Position numbers and translations under genes: made by a program. Below are positions 34,800-42,961 of a stretch of DNA of 64,000 nucleotides, piece by piece; position 1 is the first letter of the stretch; each line of letters opens with the position of its first letter. Under the pieces are notes generated by a model. It made no database searches, had not been told where the DNA came from, and saw only the letters and a list, made by a program, of their open reading frames with translations. The stretch is from NCBI GenBank assembly GCA_964564435.1, contig CAZMAT010000008.1, positions 52,172-116,171 of the forward strand, in the 5' to 3' direction. This DNA is from Fermentibacter sp964564435 (GTDB lineage Bacteria; Fermentibacterota; Fermentibacteria; Fermentibacterales; Fermentibacteraceae).

Positions 34800-35600
34800 C
34801 TACTTCCTTGCCGCCACGATCCGGCACCTGCCGAACGACCCCGCGTGAGCCTGCTCCGACATGAACGCCATCTCGCCCCCGAGAGCCTTGAACATCTCCA
34901 TGTCCCACCCGATTATGCGGAGGGCGTCGAAGGTGAGCTGCTCGGTGAGCATGGAGATGTAGAGGTCGACACACTTCGCGAAGTGCGGTGTGCAGTCCTC
35001 GGAACTCCTTATCTCGAAACCGGACTTCTGGAGGAGTCCCTCCCAGTACGCCCGCGGGCCGATGAAGGGGAACTTCATGAAGGAGCAGATCCGCTGTGCG
35101 GAGGACTCCGTCCATCCCGCCGGACCCTCCACCCAGTCGCTGAACGCAACCCTCCCGCCGGGGCGGAGAACCCTCGCGGCCTCGCGGATCATGGACTCCT
35201 TGTCCTCGACGTAGCACCAGGCATCCTCGCCCCATACCACGTCGAAGAAGCCGTCGGGCCAGGGGATGCTCCTGACGTCGCCTAGCTTGTACTCGATGGA
35301 ATCGGAGAGGCCGTCGGCGGCCGTTGCGGCCCGGGCCTTCGAGAGCATCCCCTCGGTCGCATCGAGCCCGTAGCCCTTCGCACCGTGGAATCTGGCGAGG
35401 AACCTCAGGCCCGCGCCGAGGGCGGAGCAGAGGTCGAGGACCTTCTCGCCCCGCGCGATCCCGGCCTTCCCGGCCAGGATCATCGACTGCTGGAAACCGC
35501 CGATGTGGATCTGCTCGCCCATGATGAGCTTCCACAGATCGCCCTCGGGGCCGCTGTAGACACCCTGCACGTCGGCCAGAACAGCTTTTGTCCTCTCCAT
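34800..35600 (-). CDS. Class I SAM-dependent methyltransferase
   Basis: 266 aa from the ATG at 35600 (GGGAGA 8 nt upstream). The SAM-binding motif I is VLDLCSALGAGLRFLA, followed by GLDATEGMLSKAR and a post-I acidic loop; the C-terminal half has WVEGPAGWTESSA, recalling glycine/sarcosine- or phosphoethanolamine-type N-methyltransferases. It is the first gene of the dehydratase operon. A role in modifying that system's substrate or cofactor is possible but inferred. The long open frame upstream to 35792 lacks coding character. Confidence 0.85.
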   Translation of the reverse strand: MERTKAVLADVQGVYSGPEGDLWKLIMGEQIHIGGFQQSMILAGKAGIARGEKVLDLCSALGAGLRFLARFHGAKGYGLDATEGMLSKARAATAADGLSDSIEYKLGDVRSIPWPDGFFDVVWGEDAWCYVEDKESMIREAARVLRPGGRVAFSDWVEGPAGWTESSAQRICSFMKFPFIGPRAYWEGLLQKSGFEIRSSEDCTPHFAKCVDLYISMLTEQLTFDALRIIGWDMEMFKALGGEMAFMSEQAHAGSFGRCRIVAARK

Positions 35601-35715
35601 GGGTCCGATCTCCCCCTTCCGCTCCGGGCCGCACGGGTCCGGACGCCAGAGGAGGGCCCGCGGCAGTGCCCTCGGGCCGCCGCGGGAGGCGGTCAGGGGG
35701 CCGGCTGCCTCGTAT

Positions 35716-36228
35716 GGAGCCCGACCGGGCTCCGGGCCCGGCCTCAAACCTTCATGCTGTACGGAGCCACCATGACGGCCCTCAAGCTCCATCTTCCGTT
35801 CGGATTGTGGAAGGCGCCCGGCCTTCCAGCCGCGAAGATATCCGCCTCCCCCCAGAAGGGCAATAGGTCGGTCCCTTCATCTCCGCTGAAGCGGAGATGA
35901 AGGCGTCGCCAGCACATCGATTTCGCAGCGCGAGATCGATGGGTAGCGCTTCAGCAGTTTTCGGAGAAAACTGCGGGTGCGCGTGCCCTGATCCGCCGGG
36001 GCGGATCAGGATCGTTTTCAAGATTGCGTCAAAACCCGAGGGGATGTGAGCAGCAGGCTGGATCGCTCTCGCACACTGCAAGGAATGTGCGGGGTCGCTC
36101 AGGCACTCTCGCGGCTTGCCATGCACGAAGAGCGCTGGATGGCGGGCAGCAGACGGCTCGAGCGCTCTCGCAGGTTTGCTCCGCAAACCATGCTGTCGCT
36201 TCCTTCTCATTTCGCTCAGCGAAATGAG
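35716..36228. repeat. Cluster of short perfect hairpins in a non-coding region
   Basis: The 689-bp gap between the methyltransferase and comM starts holds no gene. It contains a series of different palindromes, each with 7-12 bp arms and a 3-4 nt loop: 35716-35733 (7 bp), 35875-35902 (12 bp, TGAA loop), 35916-35940 (11 bp, one mismatch), 35954-35974 (9 bp), 35987-36010 (10 bp), 36173-36189 (7 bp) and 36206-36228 (10 bp). A longer-loop 8-bp pair is at 36129-36136/36161-36168. The arms are unrelated in sequence, so this is not a simple repeat family. Nothing else was seen in the gap. Confidence 0.75.
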
Positions 36229-36289
36229 GGGCTTGCACTTCCTGCGGGATCGGAATACACTGGAGATGAAGAAGGAGGTGGATGCAGGC

Positions 36290-37834
36290 ATGCTGGCGCG
36301 CACCCGGGGCATGGGCATCTGCGGGATAGACGCCTTCCCCGTCGAGGTCGAGGTGGACATGGCCCGCGGTCTGCCTACGTTCACCCTTGTCGGCCTGCCC
36401 GACAGCTCTGTGCGCGAATCGAGGGAGAGGGTGCTGTCCGCCCTGGGAAGCGTGCTCGACAGCCTGCCCGGGAAGAGAACCACGGTGAATCTCGCTCCTG
36501 CCGACAGGAGGAAGGAGGGATCTGGCTTCGACCTTGCCATCGCCGTCGGGCTCCTGGCCGCCGCCGGGGCCGTACCCGTCGAGGCTGCAGCCAGATACGT
36601 CTTCGTAGGCGAACTCTCGCTCGACGGCGCGCTCAGACCGGTGCGGGGCATGCTCTCGATGGCCTTCGGCGCACGGAGCCTCGAGCACTCGGGCCTGATC
36701 GTCCCGGCCGGCTCCGCCCCGGAAGCCGCCCTGGTGGGCGGGCAGGACGTACTGGGCGTCCGCAGCCTGGCCGAAGTGGCCTCTCTCCTTCGAGGTTCCG
36801 CCTCGATCGAGCCCACGAAGCCCGATTCCGACTCCATCCTTCGGGGCAGAACCGATGTCGAGCCCGACATGAGCGATGTCAGGGGCCAGGAGCAGGCCAA
36901 GAGGGCTCTCGAGGTGGCCGCCGCCGGCGGGCACAACATCCTGATGATAGGGCCGCCGGGCGCCGGCAAGACGATGCTCGCCAGGCGCTTTCCCGGAATA
37001 CTGCCGCCCCTCGAGTCCGAGGAGGCCCTCGAGACCACCCGGATCCACAGCGTCGCCGGGATCCTGCCGGAGGGCATGCACATCGTCCGCGACAGGCCGT
37101 TCCGTTCCCCTCACCACACCGTCTCCGACGCAGGGCTCGTGGGCGGCTGCACAAACCCCCGACCGGGCGAGGCCAGCCTCGCGCACAACGGGGTCCTGTT
37201 CCTGGACGAACTCCCCGAGTTCCGCCGCAGCGTCCTGGAGGTGCTCCGCCAGCCCATGGAGGACGGTGTGGTAACCATCTCGCGGGCTTCCTCGTCGGTC
37301 ACGTTCCCCGCAGGGTTCATGCTTCTCGCCGCGATGAACCCGTGCCCGTGCGGCTTCCTGACTGACCCTCGGAAGGCCTGCACCTGCACCGGCCCTCAGA
37401 TACAGGCATATCTCCGCAGGATCTCCGGCCCCCTGCTCGACAGGATCGACATCCACATCGAAGTCGCGCCTGTCCGCTACGGTGACCTGTCGGGCCGCAC
37501 GCCGCCGGGTGAGTCATCGGAGGCGGTGAGGGCCAGGGTGTCCGAGGCCAGGCGCAGGCAGCTCGCGAGGTTCGGAAAGAGCCGGAAGGTCTTCTGCAAC
37601 GCCAGGATGAGCTCGGCCCAGGTGCGGCGCTTCTGCACGCTCGGCCCTCCGGAGGCCGCCTTCCTGCGCGACGCGGTGGACAGGTTCGGATTCTCCGCCC
37701 GGGCCTACGACAGGATCCTCAAGCTCGCACTCACGATCGCCGATCTGGGGGGGGAGGAGAGGATAGGTGCCGCGCACATCGCCGAGGCCGTACAGTACAG
37801 GGCGCTCGACCGCGACTTCTGGCAGAATGCCTGA
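36290..37834 (+). CDS. comM: Mg-chelatase-like AAA+ ATPase ComM (YifB family)
   Basis: 514 aa. The N-terminal ChlI/Lon-like domain opens GICGIDAFPVEVEVDMARGL, followed by a Walker A GPPGAGKTMLARR, the RSPHHTVSDAGLVGG motif, FLDELPEF (Walker B) and AMNPCPCGF. ComM is a hexameric helicase acting in branch migration during natural transformation. I start it at the ATG at 36290 because AAGGAGGTG lies 9 nt upstream; the frame opens at 36116 inside the hairpin region. Usual neighbours are yraN and dprA. Confidence 0.93.
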   Translation: MLARTRGMGICGIDAFPVEVEVDMARGLPTFTLVGLPDSSVRESRERVLSALGSVLDSLPGKRTTVNLAPADRRKEGSGFDLAIAVGLLAAAGAVPVEAAARYVFVGELSLDGALRPVRGMLSMAFGARSLEHSGLIVPAGSAPEAALVGGQDVLGVRSLAEVASLLRGSASIEPTKPDSDSILRGRTDVEPDMSDVRGQEQAKRALEVAAAGGHNILMIGPPGAGKTMLARRFPGILPPLESEEALETTRIHSVAGILPEGMHIVRDRPFRSPHHTVSDAGLVGGCTNPRPGEASLAHNGVLFLDELPEFRRSVLEVLRQPMEDGVVTISRASSSVTFPAGFMLLAAMNPCPCGFLTDPRKACTCTGPQIQAYLRRISGPLLDRIDIHIEVAPVRYGDLSGRTPPGESSEAVRARVSEARRRQLARFGKSRKVFCNARMSSAQVRRFCTLGPPEAAFLRDAVDRFGFSARAYDRILKLALTIADLGGEERIGAAHIAEAVQYRALDRDFWQNA

Positions 37835-37920
37835 CTGCCCGCCATGGCCGGCAGCCCGATTCCCGGCAGGAGGCTTCATCGCCGCGACGCCCCCTGTCCC
37901 CGGGAAGGTATGATAGGGAC

Positions 37921-38637
37921 ATGGATACCGAACTCTCTGCAGGAATCGCCCAGGCGCTCGGCAGGATCTCCGACGGGATAGGCAGGGCCCTCGCCGAAGC
38001 CGGGCGGGAGGGCCCGGTGAGGGTCATGGCGGTGACCAAGACCCATCCCGTCACGGTCGTTTCCGCGGCCATCGCGGCCGGGATCACGCTGATAGGCGAG
38101 AACAGGGTCAGCGAAGGCGGCAGGAAGATCGCCTCGCTGGGGCGAGATGCCGCAGAGTTCCATCTCATAGGCCCCCTCCACAGGAGCGAGGCCAGACAGG
38201 CCTGCAGGGACTTCCATCACATCGACTCCATCGACAGGGAGGTCGTGCTGGAGGCCGTGGCGGCGCGCAGCCGCAGCTTCGGGGAGAAGGGCCCCGGCAT
38301 CCTCCTGGAGGTCGACACCACACCGGGGGAGGGGAAGCACGGGTTCCCCCCCGACTGCGATCTGCTCAGCCGCATGGTGGACAGGGCAGTGTCGCTCGAT
38401 CTGCCGCCGGGCGGGTTCCTCACGGTCGGGCCGCTGGAGGGAGGCGCTTCCGCATCCCGGCGCTCGTTCGCCCTGCTCCGCGAGACGAGGGACAGGGTTG
38501 CCGCCTCCACCGGCCTGGATCTGCACGAACTGAGCATGGGCATGAGCGGAGACTGGTACGAAGCCGTGCTGGAGGGCGCCACGACACTGCGCCTCGGGAG
38601 GGCGCTCTTCGGCGAGCGGTCCGGATTGACGCGGTAA
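37921..38637 (+). CDS. YggS/PROSC-family pyridoxal-phosphate-binding protein
   Basis: 238 aa TIM-barrel protein. The PLP lysine is K40 in AVTKTHP, with GENRVSEG, FHLIGPLHRSEARQA, and ELSMGMSGDWYEAV further on. This family balances cellular PLP and amino-acid pools. In many bacteria yggS sits with cell-division genes ending in divIVA, and the next gene here is a DivIVA-domain protein. The start is at 37921 with a GGGAC site just upstream. Confidence 0.92.
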   Translation: MDTELSAGIAQALGRISDGIGRALAEAGREGPVRVMAVTKTHPVTVVSAAIAAGITLIGENRVSEGGRKIASLGRDAAEFHLIGPLHRSEARQACRDFHHIDSIDREVVLEAVAARSRSFGEKGPGILLEVDTTPGEGKHGFPPDCDLLSRMVDRAVSLDLPPGGFLTVGPLEGGASASRRSFALLRETRDRVAASTGLDLHELSMGMSGDWYEAVLEGATTLRLGRALFGERSGLTR

Positions 38638-38679
38638 GGCCCTTCTGTATCTTCAGAAAGGCATATTATGACGCGGCAC

Positions 38680-38702
38680 TCCTCCGGGCCCCGCCCGGAG
38701 GG
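38680..38702 (+). other. Hairpin between yggS and the divIVA-domain gene
   Basis: An 8-bp stem CCTCCGGG/CCCGGAGG (38681-38688 and 38694-38701) with a 5-nt loop precedes the DivIVA-gene ribosome binding site. A TATTAT box lies at 38664-38669. It may mark a promoter/leader for the downstream operon or a weak terminator; no U tract is present. Confidence 0.3.
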
Positions 38703-38717
38703 AGGGGAGGTTACATC

Positions 38718-39251
38718 GTGCGACTCACACCTCTCGACATCAGGAGACAGCGGTTCGCAAAGGCGCTCCGCGGCTATGACACGGCCGAGGTCGAAGCCTT
38801 CCTGGAAATGGTCGCGGATGCCTGGACGGAGCTGACCACAGTCGTGGAGGGCTCCGAGAAGGAGCTCATCGCGCTCAGGGCCAGGGCCGCCGACTTCGAC
38901 AGGATGGAGGGCGCCGTGCGCGAGGTGCTCGTCGCGCAGCAGCAGAGCGCGACAAGGGCGCGGGAGGACGCCGAGAAGGAGGCGGAACTCATCGTGATGG
39001 ACGCCGAGGTCAAGGCGGCCAACCTCGTCAGCGAAGCCCGCGAGAGGGTGCAGATCCTCTCCGAGACCATCCGTGAGCTCCAGGACAGGAGGCTCGCGAT
39101 CCTCGCGCAGATGTCCTCGTTCCTCGAAGCCCAGGGCAGGGTGATCGAGATGGAGGAATCCAGGATCAAGGCCGATTCAGTTCCCGAGGGCAGGCTGCTC
39201 TCCGGCGAGGAACCGGGCGACGGCCCCATCCTGGAACTCTCAGAGCTCTGA
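38718..39251 (+). CDS. DivIVA-domain protein
   Basis: 177 aa. The N-terminal DivIVA signature (MRLTPLDIRRQRFAKALRGY followed by DTAEVEAFLEMVADAW) is followed by coiled coil to about residue 150 and a Glu/Pro-rich tail. DivIVA proteins sense negative membrane curvature and recruit division or secretion machinery. The GTG start at 38718 has GGAGGTTAC upstream. It lies 4 bp before the PorU-like gene, placing it in the long T9SS-like operon. Confidence 0.85.
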   Translation: MRLTPLDIRRQRFAKALRGYDTAEVEAFLEMVADAWTELTTVVEGSEKELIALRARAADFDRMEGAVREVLVAQQQSATRAREDAEKEAELIVMDAEVKAANLVSEARERVQILSETIRELQDRRLAILAQMSSFLEAQGRVIEMEESRIKADSVPEGRLLSGEEPGDGPILELSEL

Positions 39252-39255
39252 AGCC

Positions 39256-42200
39256 GTGACCGTTCTGCTCCTGGCCGCCATCTCCGCTCTCGGTGGGCCT
39301 GCATTCCGGCATTCCGGAACTGCGTATGCCGCCGTATGGCAGATCCCCGAGCTAAGGCCCGTCCAAGCCCCGTCGGGAGAGACCACGGGCTGGGCGGCCG
39401 CAGGCTGCGGCTTCAGCGGTGAGGACTGCGACATCCTGCTGCCGCGCATGAACGTTTTCCTGCCGATTCCTCCGGGTTCCGAGCCCGTCATCAGGGTCGA
39501 GGCTCTCGGGACGGCCGCGATGGATGGCCCGGTCCGCAGGGTCCTCCCTTCCGGCGGAGGCGACGAATTCATCGCCGCCGACCCATCCGGGCTTCCCCGG
39601 GACTGGGGCGAACTCGAAGGGATATCGAGCTTCAGGGGGTTCAGCCTCGCCAGGGTTTCCCTCTATCCCGTGATCCTCTCGGGAGGTTCGCTCCTGGCGG
39701 CTTCCTCCCTGAGGGTCGTCCTGGATCACGGATCAGCCTCCAGGCCGGCGGCGGTCACCGGAGCGGAGGGCGATCTCCTGAGGCTCCTGACAGGCACCGA
39801 CAGGGCCTGGAGAGGGACGCCCCGGGGCGCGACCCGGGAGAGCCCGTTCATGGGTCTTCCCTGGGCGAGGATCGGCGTCGACACAGCAGGTGTCCACGCC
39901 GTCACCGGCGACATGATCCCCCAGGCCTGCGGTTCCTTTTCGTCCACGTTGTCCATGTTCACCGGCAGGGGCAGGATGATGGGGCCGTCGCCCTGGGACA
40001 GCACCTATTCGCCCCGCGCCGTTCCCATCCTCGTGAGCGACGGCGGTGACGGTACCTTCGACGAGGCCGACAGCATATACTTCTTTGCCCGCGGGCTCTC
40101 GTGGTGGGCCTCCGACGGCGACAGCCTCCCAGACCATTTCATGCACCAGTTCTCCGGCCGCAACGTCTACTGGCTCACGTGGGGAGGAGAACCCGGCGCA
40201 CGGATGGACATCCTCGACGCCGGACAATCGGGTGCGCCCGTCGTTCAGGGCGATCTCCCCGCCAGGCTCCACTTCGAGACGGACGTCACCCGGAAACCCG
40301 ATCTCGTCCCCGGCGACTGGGTGTGGGACTCGGCCCTGGGTTCGGGCACCCAGTGGTTCTACCACGAATTCTCGATCCCCGACGCCTCCGACGGCTTCGG
40401 GACGGTCAGGCTCAGCCTGTACGCCACCGATCCCGGTGATCACCGCGTCGTGGTGCAGATCAACCAGACCACCATCGCCGATGCAGCCTGGACGGGCGTG
40501 GGCGCACTCCCGCTCACGGCCCCGGCCTTCAACCTGCATGACGGCCCCAACACGCTGTCGATCGGAGTGGTGCACAACCCTTCATCCGACGACGTCTTCA
40601 TGGACTGGTTCGAGGTCTTCCCCCACTCATCCGCTGGATTCCACGGGGAGGGCCAGGTACAGATCCCGATCGAGCGACTGTCTCCGGGCATGCGCCACAG
40701 GATCGACTGGGACGGGAGCCTCGACGGTGCCATGCTTTTCGCTACCGGGAGCGACACGACGGCCGCCCTGCTGGAGGGTTGGACGGGTTCTTCCTTCGAG
40801 ATCGACATCCCGGCGGAATGGACCTCCCGCGAGATCTGGGCCGTGCCCCCCGGCGGCGTGATGACCCCCGCCTCGATCGAGTACGCCGAGCCGGGAAGGC
40901 TCCTTGCCTGGCAGGGCGGGGCCGAGAGGCTCTACATCCACCCCGCAGGATATCTCGACGACGTGGAGACCCTCCTCGATCCAGCCGCCTCGAATGCCAC
41001 GGTTTCGCTCGAGGAGATCTACGACGAGTTCGACGGCGGCGTCAGGGATCCCTACGCCGTGGTGGCCTTCCTGGATTACGTCCTCGACAACTGGGACCCG
41101 GTCCCCGTCGACGTCATACTCTGCGGAAGCGGCCACTTCGACCCCAGGAACAGGCTCAGCTCGAGGATCAGCCTCATCGACGCCCTGCATTCCCCCGGCG
41201 ACTTCTTCCAGGACGACATCTACGCCATGACCGAGGGCGCCGACCTGCCGCAGTTCGCAGTGTCGCGCATCTGCACCTCGGAGCGTTCAGGATTCGCCGC
41301 GATCGCGTCCAGGTCGCAATCCTACAGGTCGGGTGAATACGGCGGGACATGGCAGACCCGCGTGATCGGGGCGGCCGACGACGAGCGCTCCAGCAAGAGC
41401 TCGTTCGACGAGCCGTACCACACCGATAGCATGGAGTACATCCTGGAGCACAGCCTCCCCGCGGCGTTCAGGCCGGTGAAGCACTACCTCATCTTCTACC
41501 CGTTCGACGACCTGTGGAAGAAGCCCGAGGCCCGGGCCGACTTCATCGAGCTCTGGTCGGAAGGCGCCCTTATGGTGAGCTTTCTCGGGCATGGCAGCTT
41601 CGACCAGCTTGCCGACGAAGGGCTGTTCTACATGGAGGACGTCGGTCTGCTCGAGAATTCCGACCGCCTGCCCGTCGCCTTCTTCGGCTCATGCAGGGTG
41701 GGCCAGTTCCAGGATCCGGCGTGGGACTGCCTGGCCCAGTCGGTGACGACCGCCCCGCTGGGCGGCGCCATAGCGGGCATCGGCGCCACCTTCGACACCG
41801 CCGGGACGCTCAACGAGGCGCTTCTCGCCGCCTTCACCGAGGCCGTCCTGTCCGGTGACGGGGCCTCGATGGCCTCCTGCCTGCTTGCCGCCAAGCTCTC
41901 GGCCGGGTACTCGGGCCTGAACAACAGGGTCTACGTGATGTTCGGCGACGGCTCGACCCCGCCCGCCCTGCCTGGAGCCATGCCCCGGCCGTACTCCGAC
42001 ACCCTGCGCACCGGTGAGCCGGCTGCCGTCGACGGCGAGTGCCCGGGAACCGGGCCGGTCCTCATCGAAGCCTTCGAGTCTGCACGCATGCAGACGTACT
42101 ACACCTTCAGGCAGGGCCTCCCGATCGACTACATGGACATGGGGGCCAGGTTCTTCTCCGGATCGGCCGCGGCCGGCCCGGGGTACTCCGCGTCCATGTT

Positions 42201-42945
42201 CGTCCCGGCTGACGCAGACACCGGCAGCGCGGGCAGGATCACCGCCGTCCTCCTGGCGCCGTCCGCGACGTTCGCCTGCGCACTGTTCCCTCATCCCGTG
42301 ATCCACGGGAACCCGTCGGCCGCAGACTCGACCGGACCCTCCATCGAACTCTGGATCGACGGGTTCCGAGAGACGGAAACACCGACTGTATCAGGCCCGG
42401 TCGCGGTCGAAGCCAGGCTCTCCGACCCCTCCGGCATCGACCTGATCGGCAATCCGGGCAGACAGCTCGTCCTCTACGTGGACGGCTCGCCGGTGGATGT
42501 CTCGGGCTCGTTCACATACGATCCCGGCAGCGCCACGGACGGCGGGCTCGAGGTCCTGCTCGGGACCCTTCCTGCCGGGGCGCACTCACTAGAGCTCGCC
42601 GCCAGCGACGGCCTCCTCAACCGCAGCAGCGCAGGGATGGATTTCGACGTAGTCGCAAGCGACGGACCCAGCTTCGGCAGCGTGTTCGCCTACCCCTGCC
42701 CGGCCACCGACGGCGTCTCCATCAACTGGGACCAGAGCGGGTCCGAGCCCGTCGACCTGGACATCTACACCATCTCGGGCAGGCGCATCCATTCCGAGAG
42801 GAACCTGAGGTGCACGCCCGGCTATAATCAGTACTGGTGGGACTGCAATGACAGGGATGGGGACCCGGTGGCCAGCGGGTCCTACATCTTCCGGATCTCA
42901 GCCGGCGACGCCGAGGCATGCGGCATTCTGGCGCTGGTCAGATAG
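39256..42945 (+). CDS. PorU-like C25 (gingipain-family) sortase of a type IX secretion system
   Basis: 1229 aa. A short hydrophobic N-terminus is followed by a beta-rich region. The C25 caspase-like domain has catalytic H779 (VSFLGHGSF) and C813 (VAFFGSCRVGQF). The C-terminal roughly 80 residues (VFAYPCPATDGVSIN ... GSYIFRISAGD) form a FlgD/T9SS-type domain. In Bacteroidota PorU is the cell-surface sortase that removes cargo C-terminal domains. The length and the following PorV gene support PorU over a secreted gingipain. The start is GTG at 39256. Confidence 0.8.
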   Translation: MTVLLLAAISALGGPAFRHSGTAYAAVWQIPELRPVQAPSGETTGWAAAGCGFSGEDCDILLPRMNVFLPIPPGSEPVIRVEALGTAAMDGPVRRVLPSGGGDEFIAADPSGLPRDWGELEGISSFRGFSLARVSLYPVILSGGSLLAASSLRVVLDHGSASRPAAVTGAEGDLLRLLTGTDRAWRGTPRGATRESPFMGLPWARIGVDTAGVHAVTGDMIPQACGSFSSTLSMFTGRGRMMGPSPWDSTYSPRAVPILVSDGGDGTFDEADSIYFFARGLSWWASDGDSLPDHFMHQFSGRNVYWLTWGGEPGARMDILDAGQSGAPVVQGDLPARLHFETDVTRKPDLVPGDWVWDSALGSGTQWFYHEFSIPDASDGFGTVRLSLYATDPGDHRVVVQINQTTIADAAWTGVGALPLTAPAFNLHDGPNTLSIGVVHNPSSDDVFMDWFEVFPHSSAGFHGEGQVQIPIERLSPGMRHRIDWDGSLDGAMLFATGSDTTAALLEGWTGSSFEIDIPAEWTSREIWAVPPGGVMTPASIEYAEPGRLLAWQGGAERLYIHPAGYLDDVETLLDPAASNATVSLEEIYDEFDGGVRDPYAVVAFLDYVLDNWDPVPVDVILCGSGHFDPRNRLSSRISLIDALHSPGDFFQDDIYAMTEGADLPQFAVSRICTSERSGFAAIASRSQSYRSGEYGGTWQTRVIGAADDERSSKSSFDEPYHTDSMEYILEHSLPAAFRPVKHYLIFYPFDDLWKKPEARADFIELWSEGALMVSFLGHGSFDQLADEGLFYMEDVGLLENSDRLPVAFFGSCRVGQFQDPAWDCLAQSVTTAPLGGAIAGIGATFDTAGTLNEALLAAFTEAVLSGDGASMASCLLAAKLSAGYSGLNNRVYVMFGDGSTPPALPGAMPRPYSDTLRTGEPAAVDGECPGTGPVLIEAFESARMQTYYTFRQGLPIDYMDMGARFFSGSAAAGPGYSASMFVPADADTGSAGRITAVLLAPSATFACALFPHPVIHGNPSAADSTGPSIELWIDGFRETETPTVSGPVAVEARLSDPSGIDLIGNPGRQLVLYVDGSPVDVSGSFTYDPGSATDGGLEVLLGTLPAGAHSLELAASDGLLNRSSAGMDFDVVASDGPSFGSVFAYPCPATDGVSINWDQSGSEPVDLDIYTISGRRIHSERNLRCTPGYNQYWWDCNDRDGDPVASGSYIFRISAGDAEACGILALVR

Positions 42946-42961
42946 GCTTTCGGGAGGGGAC

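Noticed and set aside
35716..36228. Hairpin cluster as a CRISPR array or a REP/MITE family
   Set aside because: The palindromes differ in sequence and spacing, with no repeated unit and no terminal repeats around them.
36116..36289. Upstream extension of comM
   Set aside because: The frame stays open, but the extra residues are unlike ComM, fall in the hairpin cluster, and the strong ribosome binding site serves the ATG at 36290.
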